DNA from: Acholeplasma equirhinis
GTDB taxonomy: Bacteria > Bacillota_I > Bacilli_A > Acholeplasmatales > Acholeplasmataceae
Direction of reading: 5' to 3'
NCBI RefSeq assembly: GCF_017052655.1
Contig: NZ_JAFIDC010000001.1
Coordinates: 1,054,001-1,118,000, forward strand
Length of the DNA stretch: 64,000 nt
Position 1 is the first letter of the stretch; each line of letters starts with the position of its first letter. Below the pieces are notes generated by a model, which was not told where the DNA came from, ran no database searches, and saw only the letters and a program-made list of their open reading frames with translations. Positions 27,096-37,600 of the stretch are shown here, piece after piece. The translations under genes were made by a program, and so were the position numbers.

Positions 27096-27853
27096 AAGTT
27101 CTCCAATCCAAAAAGGTTTGTCGCATTTAAAGTGGTGATTTTACATACCTCTTCAAATGAAACACCTTTTAATTCAGCGATTTTTTCTGCAATAAGTTTA
27201 TTATAGGCTGGTTCATTTCTTTTACCACGATAAGGATGTGGTGTTAAAAATGGACCGTCCGTTTCAATTAACATATGAGAAAGATCAATATGAGTTACAA
27301 TTTCTTGAAGTTCAAGTGCTTTTTTGAATGTAACAACACCACCAATACCAATATAAAATCCAGCATCTATACATTTTTTTGCATCTTCTAAATTAGAAGA
27401 AAATGAATGGAATACACCACGAAGGCGTCCAATATACGGTTTCACACATTCGAAAGCTTCATTAAATGAATTTCTAGTATGAATAATAATTGGTTTATCC
27501 AATTTAATCGCAAGTTCAATTTGTTTAATAAATTCTTGTTGTTGAAGTTCTAAATTATCCTTATTCCAATAAAGATCGATACCTGTTTCTCCAATTGCTA
27601 CAACCTTTTTATGGTTCACATAAGGCATCACATCATCTAAGGTGAGTTTACCAACATCAACCGGATGAATACCTACGGATGCATATAAATTCGGATATTT
27701 TTTAGATAGTTCTACTGCTTTTTTATTGTGATATTTATCCATACCAACAACAATCATTTTCTCAACACCAGCTAATTTTGCATTTTCTAGTAGTTGGTCT
27801 AAGTCATCATTATAATCTTTCATATTGAGATGGATATGTGTGTCTATGATCAT
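27092..27853 (-). CDS. tatD: TatD family metal-dependent deoxyribonuclease
   Basis: A 253-residue TIM-barrel hydrolase. Metal ligands appear in DTHIHLN (residues 4-10), GETGIDLY, IIHTRNS, VFHSFSS and ETDGPFLTP. TatD/YcfH proteins are 3'-5' exonucleases acting in DNA repair and quality control. It begins the group tatD, pseudoprotease, protease, pncC, with 4-base overlaps or short gaps between successive genes. Confidence 0.94.
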   Translation of the reverse strand: MIIDTHIHLNMKDYNDDLDQLLENAKLAGVEKMIVVGMDKYHNKKAVELSKKYPNLYASVGIHPVDVGKLTLDDVMPYVNHKKVVAIGETGIDLYWNKDNLELQQQEFIKQIELAIKLDKPIIIHTRNSFNEAFECVKPYIGRLRGVFHSFSSNLEDAKKCIDAGFYIGIGGVVTFKKALELQEIVTHIDLSHMLIETDGPFLTPHPYRGKRNEPAYNKLIAEKIAELKGVSFEEVCKITTLNATNLFGLENL

Positions 27854-27906
27854 AACTTTAAAATAATCCTTTATTTTTTATTTAATTATACCACTAAAGT
27901 AAAAAA

Positions 27907-27928
27907 AGAGACTTCCAAGGAAGTCTCT
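27907..27928 (-). terminator. Terminator of tuf
   Basis: AGAGACTTCC/GGAAGTCTCT perfect 10-bp stem followed by seven T on the minus strand, 15 bases after the tuf stop. Confidence 0.93.
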
Positions 27929-27942
27929 AATTTTTAAGTTAA

Positions 27943-29127
27943 TTATTCAATAACTTTAACTACTGAACCAGATGCAACAGTTCTTCCACCTTCACGGATT
28001 GAGAACTTTGTACCTTCTTCGATAGCGATTGGGTGAATTAATTCAACTGTAACTTCAGCGTTGTCACCAGGCATAATCATTTCAGTACCTTCGTTTAAGG
28101 TAATGATACCAGTGATGTCAGTTGTACGGAAGTAGAATTGAGGACGGTAGTTTGAGAAGAATGCAGTGTGACGACCACCTTCTTCTTTTGATAATACGTA
28201 GATTTGAGCTGTAAATTTGCTGTGTGGTTTAACTGAACCTGGCTTAGCTAATACTTGGCCACGTTCAACTTCTGAACGGTCAACACCACGTAATAAAGTA
28301 CCGATGTTGTCACCTGCTTCAGCTTGATCCATTAATTTACGGAACATTTCAACGCCAGTAACTGTAGTGTTCTTAGTATCACGGATACCAACGATTTCTA
28401 CTTGGTCACCAACTTTAACGATACCACGGTCAACACGACCTGTAGCAACTGTACCACGACCTGTAATTGTGAATACGTCTTCTACTGGCATCATGAATGG
28501 TTTGTCAGTAGCACGAACTGGAGTGTCGATGTAAGCATCAACAGCAGCCATTAATTCTTCTACTTTAGCAACCCATTGAGGTTCACCATTTAAAGCACCT
28601 AAAGCTGAACCACGGATAACTGGAATGTCATCTCCTGGGAAATCGTATTCTGAAAGTAATTCACGTACTTCCATTTCAACTAAGTCTAATAATTCAGCAT
28701 CTTCAACTAAGTCTGATTTGTTTAAGAAAACAACTAACTTAGGCACACCAACTTGGCGTGATAATAAGATGTGTTCGCGAGTTTGTGGCATTGGACCATC
28801 CGCTGCTGATACAACTAAGATAGCACCGTCCATTTGAGCGGCACCAGTAATCATATTTTTAACATAGTCAGCGTGTCCTGGGCAGTCTACGTGAGCGTAG
28901 TGTCTAGTTGCTGTTTCATATTCAACGTGAGCAGCATTAATTGTAATACCGCGTTCTCTTTCTTCTGGAGCAGCATCAATTTGTGTGTAGTCTCTCTTTT
29001 CAGCAAGACCTTTGCCAGCTAATACAGTAGTAATAGCAGCAGTTAAAGTAGTTTTACCATGGTCTACGTGGCCGATTGTACCAACGTTAACATGGGGTTT
29101 TGTTCTGTTAAACTTTTGTTTTGCCAT
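27943..29127 (-). CDS. tuf: Elongation factor Tu
   Basis: A 394-residue EF-Tu delivering aminoacyl-tRNA to the ribosome. G1 GHVDHGKTT (residues 19-27), [12 protein letters not shown] and the expected domain 2 and 3 sequences are present. It has the normal length and starts [19 protein letters not shown]. Strong AGGAGG lies upstream. A separate promoter between fusA and tuf allows extra expression. Confidence 0.98.
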   Translation of the reverse strand: MAKQKFNRTKPHVNVGTIGHVDHGKTTLTAAITTVLAGKGLAEKRDYTQIDAAPEERERGITINAAHVEYETATRHYAHVDCPGHADYVKNMITGAAQMDGAILVVSAADGPMPQTREHILLSRQVGVPKLVVFLNKSDLVEDAELLDLVEMEVRELLSEYDFPGDDIPVIRGSALGALNGEPQWVAKVEELMAAVDAYIDTPVRATDKPFMMPVEDVFTITGRGTVATGRVDRGIVKVGDQVEIVGIRDTKNTTVTGVEMFRKLMDQAEAGDNIGTLLRGVDRSEVERGQVLAKPGSVKPHSKFTAQIYVLSKEEGGRHTAFFSNYRPQFYFRTTDITGIITLNEGTEMIMPGDNAEVTVELIHPIAIEEGTKFSIREGGRTVASGSVVKVIE

Positions 29128-29181
29128 GACTGCAAAATCCTCCTATAATTTTCGTTTTAAAATCATATTTTAATCATGATT

Positions 29182-29210
29182 ATTTTATCATAATACTAAT
29201 TTTTTGTGAA
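29182..29210 (-). promoter_or_regulatory. Internal promoter for tuf
   Basis: Minus strand TTCACA (29205-29210), 17-base spacer, TAAAAT (29182-29187), with TG one base before the -10. Confidence 0.62.
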
Positions 29211-29215
29211 GCGGA

Positions 29216-31288
29216 TTAGTTTGAACCGCGTTTTTTCATAATTTCTTCTTGAATTGATTTAGGTACACGTTCGTAGTGATCAAATTGCATTACGAATGTT
29301 GCACGTCCTTGAGTGTTTGAACGAAGTGACGTTGCATAACCAAACATTTCAGAAAGTGGAACGAATGCACGGATAGCGATTGCGTTACCACGGCCTTCTT
29401 GTGATTCAAGACGACCACGACGTGAAGTAATGTCACCGATGACGTTACCAACATAGTCGTTAGGTGTAACAACTTCGACATCCATGATAGGTTCTAAGAT
29501 CACAGCACCAGCTTTAGTCTTAGTATCTTTTAACGCCATAGACGCAGCAACTTTGAATGCCATTTCTGATGAGTCGACTTCATGGTATGAACCGAATGTT
29601 AATGTTGCTTTAAGGTCTACGATTGGGAAACCAGCAAGCACACCAGATTGTAAAGCTTCTTCTAAGCCTTTTTGAACTGATGGGATATATTCACGAGGGA
29701 TTACACCACCAACGATCTTATCTACGAATTCAAAGCCTTTACCAGGATTTGGTTCGAAGTTGATCACAACGTGACCATATTGACCACGTCCACCTGACTG
29801 ACGAACGAATTTCGCTTCAATTTGTGCAGCTTGAGTAATTGTTTCACGGTAAGAAACTTGAGGTTCTGCGACGTTTGCTTCAACTTTGAATTCACGTCTC
29901 ATACGGTCTACAATAATTTCTAAGTGTAATTCACCCATACCAGCAATAATTGTTTGGCCAGTTTCAGTGTTTGTATAAGTTCTGAAAGTTGGATCTTCTT
30001 CAGCAAGTTTTGCTAAAGCGTTACCCATCTTATCTTGGTCATTCTTAGTTTTTGGTTCAACCGCAACTTCGATAACCGGTTCAGGGAAGTTCATTGATTC
30101 TAAGATAATATCATCATTTTCTAAAGCTAAAGTGTTACCTGTTGTAGTGACTTTTAAACCAACTGCAGCAGCGATATCACCTGCGTAAATTTCAGAAATT
30201 TCTTGACGATTGTTCGCATGCATTTGTAGAATACGACCGAATCTTTCTCTTTCATCTTTAGTTGTATTCTTAACGTATGAACCTGAAGTAATTTTACCTG
30301 AGTACACACGGAAGAATGTTAACTTACCAACGAATGGGTCTGTCATAACTTTAAATGCTAATGCAGTAAATGGTTCTTCATCATCTGCGTGTCTAATAAT
30401 TTCAACACCGTCTGAATTGTGACCGATTACCGGTGGGATGTCAAGTGGTGAAGGTAGATAGTTGATAACGGCATCTAACACTTTCTTAACACCTTTATTT
30501 TTGAATGATGATCCACAAACGACTGGGAAGAATTGAACTGCTAGAACACCTGTGCGGATTGCACGTTTTAACATTTCAACTGTTACTTCTTCGCCTTCTA
30601 AATAAGACATCATTAATTCTTCATCGAATTCAGCAACAGCTTCGATTAAATCAGTTCTTGCTTTTTTAACTTCATCCATCATGTAAGCTGGGATTTCGAT
30701 TGATTTTGTTGTTTCATCAGCATCACCAGTATATTGAACTGCAGTCATTTCGACTAAGTCAACAATACCGTTGAAATCTGATTCTGATCCAATAGGTAAT
30801 TGGATTGCATTTGCTTTAACACCTAAGCGGTTTAAGATAGTCTTGATTGCATTCTTGAAGTCTGCACCAATTTTATCCATTTTATTAACGTAAACAATTC
30901 TTGGAACTTTATACTCAGTAGCTTGTCTCCAAACAGTTTCTGTTTGAGGTTCAACACCTGCTTGAGCATCAATAACTGTAACAGCACCATCTAATACGCG
31001 TAGTGATCTAGAAACTTCAACTGTAAAGTCGACGTGTCCTGGGGTGTCAATGATATTAACACGGTGATCTTTCCACACTGCAGTAGTTGCTGCTGATGTA
31101 ATTGTAATCCCACGTTCTTGTTCTTGTTCCATCCAGTCCATAGTTGCAGCTCCGTCATGAACTTCACCAATCTTATGGATTTTACCTGTATGGTATAAAA
31201 TACGTTCGGTAGTAGTCGTTTTACCCGCATCAATGTGAGCCATGATACCGATATTACGTGTTTTTTCTAATGAATATTGACGTGGCAT
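29216..31288 (-). CDS. fusA: Elongation factor G
   Basis: A 690-residue translocation GTPase. [15 protein letters not shown] (residues 17-31), DTPGHVDF and NKMD are the G motifs. Domains II-V follow with [15 protein letters not shown] and the C-terminal [20 protein letters not shown]. It lies 16 bases after rpsG, within the classic str operon rpsL-rpsG-fusA-tuf. Confidence 0.98.
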   Translation of the reverse strand: MPRQYSLEKTRNIGIMAHIDAGKTTTTERILYHTGKIHKIGEVHDGAATMDWMEQEQERGITITSAATTAVWKDHRVNIIDTPGHVDFTVEVSRSLRVLDGAVTVIDAQAGVEPQTETVWRQATEYKVPRIVYVNKMDKIGADFKNAIKTILNRLGVKANAIQLPIGSESDFNGIVDLVEMTAVQYTGDADETTKSIEIPAYMMDEVKKARTDLIEAVAEFDEELMMSYLEGEEVTVEMLKRAIRTGVLAVQFFPVVCGSSFKNKGVKKVLDAVINYLPSPLDIPPVIGHNSDGVEIIRHADDEEPFTALAFKVMTDPFVGKLTFFRVYSGKITSGSYVKNTTKDERERFGRILQMHANNRQEISEIYAGDIAAAVGLKVTTTGNTLALENDDIILESMNFPEPVIEVAVEPKTKNDQDKMGNALAKLAEEDPTFRTYTNTETGQTIIAGMGELHLEIIVDRMRREFKVEANVAEPQVSYRETITQAAQIEAKFVRQSGGRGQYGHVVINFEPNPGKGFEFVDKIVGGVIPREYIPSVQKGLEEALQSGVLAGFPIVDLKATLTFGSYHEVDSSEMAFKVAASMALKDTKTKAGAVILEPIMDVEVVTPNDYVGNVIGDITSRRGRLESQEGRGNAIAIRAFVPLSEMFGYATSLRSNTQGRATFVMQFDHYERVPKSIQEEIMKKRGSN

Positions 31289-31303
31289 ATAGATATCTCC
31301 TTA

Positions 31304-31774
31304 TTACCAGCGGTAATGAGCAAACGCACGGTTTGCTTCCGCCATCTTATGCGTTTCTTCGCGTTTTTTCACAGAAGCACCTAAGCCTTGTGACGCATCG
31401 ATAATTTCTTTTGCTAATTTTTCTTCCATAGTTTTCTCATGGCGTTTTTTAGCGTATTGTGTTAACCATCTTAAAGCGAGCGCTTGTCTTCTTTCTGGTC
31501 TAACTTCAACTGGAACTTGATAGTTTTGACCGCCGATACGACGTGCTCTAACTTCTAAGATAGGTGAGATGTTATTCATTGCTTCAGTGAATACATCCAT
31601 TGGTTCGCGACCAGTTTGGTCTTTAATGCGATTGAATGCACCGTATAAAATACTTTGTGCAGTCCCTTTTTTACCTTCTTCCATAATACTATTGATTACT
31701 TTAGTGATGAGTTTTGAATTGTAAATAGGATCTGGTAATACATCGCGTTTAACAACATGTCCTTTACGTGGCAT
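31304..31774 (-). CDS. rpsG: 30S ribosomal protein S7
   Basis: A 156-residue S7, the primary binder of the 16S 3' major domain. The start is the ATG of MPRKGHVV (31772-31774), preceded by AAGG; a GTG three codons upstream overlaps the ribosome site. [27 protein letters not shown] is the conserved core. Confidence 0.97.
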   Translation of the reverse strand: MPRKGHVVKRDVLPDPIYNSKLITKVINSIMEEGKKGTAQSILYGAFNRIKDQTGREPMDVFTEAMNNISPILEVRARRIGGQNYQVPVEVRPERRQALALRWLTQYAKKRHEKTMEEKLAKEIIDASQGLGASVKKREETHKMAEANRAFAHYRW

Positions 31775-31824
31775 CTTGTTCACCTTCTTCCTTTCGAATG
31801 ATTTTTTATTAGAGTTTTAAATTC

Positions 31825-32271
31825 TTATTTCTTTCCTGCTGGTTTTGCAGCTGCGCCAGCTTTAGGACGTTTAGCACCATATTTAGAACGACCTTGTTTA
31901 CGGTTAGCAACACCAGTCGCATCTAAAGTACCACGAACGATATGATATCTAACCCCTGGTAAGTCTTTAACACGTCCACCGCGTACTAATACGACGCTGT
32001 GTTCTTGTAATGAGTGTCCTACACCTGGGATATAAGCTGTTACTTCAGTTCCATTTGATAAACGAACACGGGCATATTTACGAAGTGCTGAGTTCGGTTT
32101 CTTTGGAGTCATTGTTGTAACACGAGTACAAACCCCACGTTTTTGTGGTGAAGCATAATTTGAATCAGCTTTCTTTAAAGTGTTGAAACCGTATTGTAAA
32201 GCTGGTGATTTACTCTTATACTTCTTATCTGTACGAATGTTCTTTGAGATAAGTTGTGATATAGTAGGCAT
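31825..32271 (-). CDS. rpsL: 30S ribosomal protein S12
   Basis: A 148-residue S12, a decoding-centre protein. The start is MPTISQLI at 32271, after [31 protein letters not shown] and [17 protein letters not shown] are the conserved loops; both lysines whose substitution gives streptomycin resistance (equivalents of K42 and K87) are unchanged. An Ala/Lys-rich C-terminal tail extends it slightly. Confidence 0.97.
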   Translation of the reverse strand: MPTISQLISKNIRTDKKYKSKSPALQYGFNTLKKADSNYASPQKRGVCTRVTTMTPKKPNSALRKYARVRLSNGTEVTAYIPGVGHSLQEHSVVLVRGGRVKDLPGVRYHIVRGTLDATGVANRKQGRSKYGAKRPKAGAAAKPAGKK

Positions 32272-32382
32272 GAATACATTTCCTTTCCTGAAACACATAT
32301 CCAAGTGTTTCATTTTTCATATTTCGGCTTCGTGAAGCCATTTAGTTAATTTAGTTTGTGATGTTTCAATCACACCTTCTTT

Positions 32383-32411
32383 ATTATATATTTTATGTAT
32401 ACAAAAGTCAA
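32383..32411 (-). promoter_or_regulatory. Promoter of the str operon with structured leader
   Basis: Minus strand TTGACT (32406-32411), 17-base spacer, TATAAT (32383-32388). The leader of about 105 bases holds three hairpins in series: TGTGAT/ATCACA, GGCTT/GAAGCC-type, and GAAACAC/GTGTTTC just before the ribosome site. They could serve autoregulation by S12 or S7; this is inference. Confidence 0.78.
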
Positions 32412-32449
32412 CAAAATAATTTCTAAATTACACCAATTCTCACAAAAAA

Positions 32450-32468
32450 ACCACCATTTGTTGGTGGT
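32450..32468 (-). terminator. Terminator of the acetyltransferase-glyoxalase pair
   Basis: ACCACC/GGTGGT stem with AACAAAT loop followed by seven T on the minus strand, just after the stop at 32474. Confidence 0.85.
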
Positions 32469-32473
32469 CTATT

Positions 32474-32881
32474 TTATCTTCTAAAAGGCTTATTGAATGA
32501 ACCAATTTCGATTAAATTTCCTTCAGGATCTGCAAAGTAAAAGGTACGTTGCCCCCATGGCATGGTTTCTGGTTCTGTAACAATTTCAAAATCTGCTTTT
32601 AATAGTTTTTGATAATATAAATCTACATCGTCAAAAGTATCGACATAAAGTGCAATCTCCATATGTCCAGATATACCTTTTGCATAATTGAACTTAGACC
32701 TTGTCAAAGCTTCAATTGAGTTTCTTCCATAAAGTAAAAATAGTGTATCATCTTTAATTAAATAAACATGTTCTGTATCTATTGATTCTTTAATTTCAAA
32801 ACCAAGGACATCACGATAAAAAGTGATCATCTTTGCCATATCATTGACAAATAAACCAAAACCATCTAATCTAAGCATCAT
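32474..32881 (-). CDS. VOC (glyoxalase/bleomycin-resistance fold) protein
   Basis: A 135-residue protein with two beta-alpha-beta-beta-beta repeats. The first begins LDGFGLFVNDMAKMITFYRDVLGFEI; the second ends PWGQRTFYFADPEGNLIEIGSF, with the terminal Glu typical of the metal site. Members are glyoxalases, dioxygenases or resistance proteins; which one cannot be told. The ATG overlaps the acetyltransferase stop (ATGA), so they form a pair located between rpoC and rpsL, an unusual place. Confidence 0.85.
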   Translation of the reverse strand: MMLRLDGFGLFVNDMAKMITFYRDVLGFEIKESIDTEHVYLIKDDTLFLLYGRNSIEALTRSKFNYAKGISGHMEIALYVDTFDDVDLYYQKLLKADFEIVTEPETMPWGQRTFYFADPEGNLIEIGSFNKPFRR

Positions 32882-33156
32882 TCAGCTTTATGCCAAATAA
32901 AACTATACTTTGCTTCCATACGATTAAAGAGTTCAACAACGTATGGACAAATTGGTACAATCTTCTTTCCATTTTCTTTTGCAAGATCAACAAGTGCATC
33001 CACTAACTTCATAGCAAGCCCACCACCACGTAATGCTGGGTCTACAAAGGTATGGTCTGCATAATAAAGATCACCTTTTTCTTTATAGGTGATTTCTGCT
33101 TGCATTTTACCCTCACTATCGTTTTGGAAGATTCTTCCTTTTTCATATAAAAACAT
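32878..33156 (-). CDS. Small GNAT-fold N-acetyltransferase (YjdJ-like)
   Basis: About 92 residues, a minimal acetyltransferase of the COG2388 type. FVDPALRGGGLAMKLVDALVDLAKENGKKIVPICPYVVELF contains the pyrophosphate-binding loop RGGGLA and the conserved CPY motif of this subfamily. The substrate is unknown; such proteins are often called predicted N-acetyltransferases. The start chosen at 33156 has GGAG eight bases before it; the ATG at 33162 is too close. A promoter-RNA-terminator block lies immediately upstream. Confidence 0.82.
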   Translation of the reverse strand: MFLYEKGRIFQNDSEGKMQAEITYKEKGDLYYADHTFVDPALRGGGLAMKLVDALVDLAKENGKKIVPICPYVVELFNRMEAKYSFIWHKAE

Positions 33157-33192
33157 AAGCATTTCTCCTTTATATATATTATATAGAAAAAG

Positions 33193-33222
33193 AAAAGGAG
33201 CGATTCCCTAATCGCTCCTTTT
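33193..33222 (-). terminator. Strong terminator ending the candidate RNA
   Basis: A 13-bp perfect stem AAAAGGAGCGATT/AATCGCTCCTTTT with a four-base loop, followed by CTTTTTC on the minus strand. It lies before the acetyltransferase gene. Confidence 0.92.
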
Positions 33223-33286
33223 ATTGATATTCAGGCCGTAAGTATTCTCTCCCTGAATACTTCAACCCGACAATATAGATATGCCG
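33193..33286 (-). ncRNA. Candidate structured RNA or riboswitch-like leader
   Basis: A transcript of about 95-100 bases bounded by a promoter (33293-33321) and a strong terminator, without an open frame. Two overlapping helices compete: X pairs 33255-33262 with 33240-33247 (8 bp), Y pairs 33252-33259 with 33228-33235 (8 bp). The 5' part also contains GG-rich junction-like sequences (TTCGGCAT, TTGTCGGG, ACGGCC). The architecture suits a small RNA, or a switch controlling the acetyltransferase gene about 35 bases downstream. I could not match it to a known riboswitch class. Confidence 0.55.
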
Positions 33287-33292
33287 AACTAT

Positions 33293-33321
33293 ATTATATA
33301 CTTTTTCAATTGTTTTTTCAA
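33293..33321 (-). promoter_or_regulatory. Promoter of the candidate RNA
   Basis: Minus strand TTGAAA (33316-33321), 17-base spacer, TATAAT (33293-33298). It overlaps the 5' boundary of the membrane-protein gene ending at 33331, so it is aimed at the RNA only. Confidence 0.78.
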
Positions 33322-33330
33322 GTTTTGCAT

Positions 33331-33924
33331 CTATTTTCGAAGAATTAATGAACCTCTATACCAATCTTTACTTAAATAATAAATAGAGACTAACATTGAA
33401 GCTAAAATAATTTCAACATAACTATTGAGTTCTGAGATAAGTAACATGTTTTCAGGAATCTTAATATTCATTAAAATCACACTATACCAAATGACACTTA
33501 GTAAGATGAACAAGAGGTGTACAACTGTTTTTTTCTTGTCGACTCTTCTTAATAATCCAAGAACCAGCAACAAATCTAAGATGAACAATGGATAAAGATA
33601 GGTTTCTAACATTGCCAAATATGAAGCACCTTGATTTAGAAAAATTATAAAGTGGAAACCAATCATAAAGAGTCTTACTAAAACAGATATAAAACCTGTT
33701 GATAAAAAATAAAGATCACGTTTTTCACCAATTGTGAAAAACACACTCCCTAGCGCTGAAAAAATTAACGTCATAAACATCCAAAAAACTTGCAAGTTTG
33801 TAGGGTCTAGATTCTCAATACTTAAAAATCCTTCAGGAAACACAACAATCACTAAATTAAAAACTAAACTTGATATTGCAGCCAAAATGAAAAAAGTTAG
33901 GCCTGCTTTTTTGAAAAAATCCAT
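33331..33924 (-). CDS. Membrane protein of unknown function
   Basis: 197 residues with about six hydrophobic helices (near 10-30, 48-65, 76-96, 104-122, 130-148, 165-185) and short charged loops. I do not recognise a family. The start ATG at 33924 follows GAGGT. It sits alone between the candidate RNA and another small membrane protein gene in the insert that separates rpoC from rpsL. Confidence 0.75.
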   Translation of the reverse strand: MDFFKKAGLTFFILAAISSLVFNLVIVVFPEGFLSIENLDPTNLQVFWMFMTLIFSALGSVFFTIGEKRDLYFLSTGFISVLVRLFMIGFHFIIFLNQGASYLAMLETYLYPLFILDLLLVLGLLRRVDKKKTVVHLLFILLSVIWYSVILMNIKIPENMLLISELNSYVEIILASMLVSIYYLSKDWYRGSLILRK

Positions 33925-33971
33925 TTGATATACCTCGCGAGAGTTATTTTATCATAAAACGACAAAGAAAA

Positions 33972-33993
33972 AACCAATCGAAATCGATTGGTT
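33972..33993 (-). terminator. Terminator of the 34004 membrane-protein gene
   Basis: AACCAATCG/CGATTGGTT 9-bp stem with four-base loop, followed by TTTTC on the minus strand. Confidence 0.85.
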
Positions 33994-34003
33994 ATATGTC
34001 TTA

Positions 34004-34591
34004 TTAGAATTTCCACTTTGTATTTAGGAATTGATGGCTCTTGAATAAAATTGCTGCAAGTGTAAATGATATCGCAAATTTAACCATTGTATATAAATAG
34101 AAACCTACCTCACTAAAGCCTGGAATCACGTTATTTCCAAAGTAAAGAATTAAACTTGCAAAATATAAAATGTAATAGTAATTTACCCAGTTCTTACCTT
34201 GGTCATCTACTTTTTGTTTAAAGAGTGATCCAAATAAGAATGATGAAATAATAATTAAAACCGTTGTAACACTATAAATTGCCATATAAAGATTTAATGC
34301 AGTAGCGTAATAGTCAGCTGTAAAATTATATGTTTCTAAAACTAATGTAAATGCAAGCATGATCGATACATTTCTAAATTTTGTGTCTTTTCTTTGGCTT
34401 ACTGCAAGATAGATAAGACCTATGACTTCAAGTAAAGTTACACCAACTAAGAAATAGTCCCATATAAGTCCAAAAGGATAAAGGTGTACATCTGCTTCCC
34501 AGTTTGGTTCAAAAAATTGACTTAATTTAAATACCATATCTAATACAAGTGCTGCAAGTAAAAAATAAATACCAATTTTAGCTAATTTCAT
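34004..34591 (-). CDS. Membrane protein of unknown function
   Basis: 195 residues from the ATG at 34591, six bases after GGGGG. The translated product has about six transmembrane helices, with polar loops containing KQKVDDQGKNW near the middle, and ends FKSHQFLNTKWKF. I do not recognise a family. The size and layout resemble the neighbour at 33331, but the sequences are not obviously related. A promoter with a palindrome over the -10 and a terminator make it a monocistronic, probably regulated unit. Confidence 0.72.
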   Translation of the reverse strand: MKLAKIGIYFLLAALVLDMVFKLSQFFEPNWEADVHLYPFGLIWDYFLVGVTLLEVIGLIYLAVSQRKDTKFRNVSIMLAFTLVLETYNFTADYYATALNLYMAIYSVTTVLIIISSFLFGSLFKQKVDDQGKNWVNYYYILYFASLILYFGNNVIPGFSEVGFYLYTMVKFAISFTLAAILFKSHQFLNTKWKF

Positions 34592-34608
34592 TCCAATCCC
34601 CCTCTTTG

Positions 34609-34642
34609 GCCTCATTTTATCATGAGGCATTTTTATTTTCAA
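34609..34642 (-). promoter_or_regulatory. Promoter with overlapping palindromic operator
   Basis: Minus strand TTGAAA (34637-34642), 17-base spacer, TAAAAT (34614-34619). A perfect 7-bp inverted repeat GCCTCAT-6 nt-ATGAGGC (34609-34628) covers the -10, as expected for a repressor site. Confidence 0.6.
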
Positions 34643-34658
34643 AATAATAACAATAAAA

Positions 34659-34682
34659 AAGACCAATCTGTCGATTGATCTT
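34659..34682 (-). terminator. Terminator of rpoC
   Basis: AAGATCAATC/GATTGGTCTT 10-bp stem (one G-T pair) followed by TTTTTT on the minus strand, 12 bases after the rpoC stop. Confidence 0.87.
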
Positions 34683-34694
34683 ATTTAATATGTA

Positions 34695-37600
34695 TTAGTC
34701 TAATTCTTCGTATTCTTCGATAATTTGAGCAGGTTTGTCATAGAAGAAATCTTTTTCTTGGAGCACACCAGTACCAGCAGGGATTAAGCCACCAATAATG
34801 ACGTTTTCTTTAAGACCATGTAATTCATCTCTCTTACCTTTAATTGCAGCATCTGTTAAGATACGAGTTGTTTCTTGGAATGATGCAGCAGATAAGAATG
34901 AGTCACTACGTAAGGATGCACGTGTAATACCAAGTAGGATTGGACGACCAACAGCTAGACGGCCGCGTTTTTCCATAGCTTGTTTATTTGCATGCATGAA
35001 TTCAGCGATTGAAACTTCTGTACCTGGTAAGAGTTCAGTGTCACCTTCAACGACGACAACGATTCTTCTTAACATTTGACGGATGATAACCTCAACGTGT
35101 TTGTCAGAAATTTCTACCCCTTGTGCACGGTAAACTTTTTGAACTTCAGCTAAGATATACTTAGATGCAGCTTCAACGTCTGTTGCACGTAAGAGTTCTT
35201 TAGGATTGATAGAACCAGCTGATAGTTTTTGACCAGCTTTAATCTTATCACCTTTCTTAACAAGTGATTCAACGTTTGGATCAAGTGTATACTTGTGTTC
35301 CTTAGATGATTCATCTTGATTCTTACTTGCTTCATCAAGTACTGTAATGATGTATGAACCACCTTTACGAGATACTTCTTTAACTTTACCTGAAACTTCA
35401 GAGATAATTGCTTTACCTTTTGGATTACGTGCTTCAAATAACTCTTGAATACGTGGAAGACCTTGTGTAATATCGGCACCAGAGGCAACACCACCGGTGT
35501 GGAATGTACGCATGGTTAACTGAGTACCAGGTTCACCGATTGATTGAGCTGCGACAACCCCAACTGCTTCCCCAACTTCAACATATTGGTTAGTAGCAAG
35601 ATTGATACCGTAGTCTTTCGCACAGATACCATGTTTAGAGTTACATGAAAGTACTGATCTAATTTCAACTTTTTCAAATCCAGCTTTAACAATTTCATAT
35701 CCGATTTCATCAGTGATTAACTCATTACGTTTAACGAGTACTTCACCTGTATTTGGATTAATAATGTCTTTAGCTGAGAATCTACCATGGATTCTATCAT
35801 GTAGAGAAACAACTTCTTTACCTGATTCATCTTTGATAGCTTCAACATAAATACCATGTTCGCTACCACAATCGTCTTCAACAATGATGACATCTTGTGA
35901 TACGTCGACTAAACGACGTGTTAAGTAACCAGATTCCGCAGTCTTTAACGCAGTATCGGTAGAACCTTTACGGGCACCGTGGGTTGAGATGAAGAATTCT
36001 GATACGGTTAAACCTTCACGGAATGATGATTGAACTGGGACTTCAATAGTTTCCCCTTTAGGGTTACTCATCAGACCACGCATACCGACTAACTGTGTAA
36101 AGTTAGATACGTTACCACGGGCACCTGAGTCAGACATCATGAAGATGTTGTTGTCCTTATCAAATTCACTCATTAATCCAGATTGGATCTTACTGCGTAC
36201 TTCAGTCCATTTGTCGATAACAAGTTTTTTACGTTCTGATTCTGTTAAGAGACCATCTTCATACCATTCTTCAATTTGGTTTACTTGTTCTTCTGTGTCA
36301 TCAATTAAAGCTTTCTTCTTAGAATAAACATTGATGTCAGCAAATGAAATTGTAATACCAGCAACTGTTGAATACTTGAATCCTAAGTCTTTAAGTTTGT
36401 CTAACATCTTAGAAGTTTCTGAAATGTGGAATAACTTAAATACTCTGGCAATAACAAGTGATAAGAATTTCTTCTTAAATGGTTCTGGTGATGGAATTGA
36501 TTTTAATGCTTCTTTTGGATTTTCACCTTTTTTAATGAAGTAAACATCTGGTGTTTGAACTTCTAAGTTCTTAGATGTTGGTTCATTCACATAAGGGAAT
36601 GTTTCAGGTAAGATACTGTTAAAGATTAACTTACCTAATGTAGTGACTAAATACATGTTCATTTGCTCAGCAGTAAATGTATGTTTTACTGTTTCAGGGC
36701 GAAGAATGATACGTGTATGTAATGTAATTTCTTTGTGTTCGTAAGCAAGTTTAGCTTCTTCGATAGATGCGAAGAATTTACCTTCGTTTCTATGTAATTC
36801 ATCGTGTCTTGCTTGTTTAGCAGCATCAGTGAATTGACGATCTAATCTTTCTTCGATTGTTAAGTAATAGTTACCTAAAACCATGTCTTGAGATGGTGTA
36901 ACAACTGGTTTACCATCTTTAGGGTTTAAGATGTTGTTAGAAGCTAACATTAAAAGTCTTGCTTCTGCTTGTGCTTCTGGTGAAAGTGGTACGTGAACCG
37001 CCATTTGGTCACCGTCGAAGTCAGCATTGAACGCTGGTGTAACAAGTGGGTGAAGTCGGATCGCTTTACCATCAATTAATTTAGGTTCAAATGCTTGAAT
37101 ACCAAGTCTGTGAAGTGTTGGGGCACGGTTTAATAGCACTGGATGTTCACGAACAACCTTTTCTAATGCCTTCCAAGTATCTTCATCACGTTTTTCATAT
37201 TTAGCATTCGCATTTTTCTTTTCAGCACCAGTCATAATTTGTAATTCTCTTAAGATGAATGGTTTGAATAAGATTAATGCCATTTCACGTGGAATACCAC
37301 ATTGGTACATTTCTAAGTCTGGACCAACAATAATTACTGAACGTCCTGAGTAGTCAACACGTTTACCAAGTAAGTTTTGACGGAAACGACCTTGTTTACC
37401 ACGTAAAAGATCTGATAATGATTTTAAGTGACGATTTCTTTCAACAGCTGCTTTCTTACCACGTTTAGCGTTGTCAAATAAAGCATCAACTGCTTCTTGT
37501 AACATACGTTTTTCGTTCTTAGTAATTAAGCGAGGTGCATTTTGTTCTTTTTGTTTCTTTAAACGGTTATTACGGTTTAAGATACGACGATATAAGTCAT

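Noticed and set aside
33193-33290. Purine-type riboswitch or tRNA
   Set aside because: The three-way-junction consensus (UAUA, loop kissing pairs) and tRNA arms do not fit; only generic hairpins are visible.
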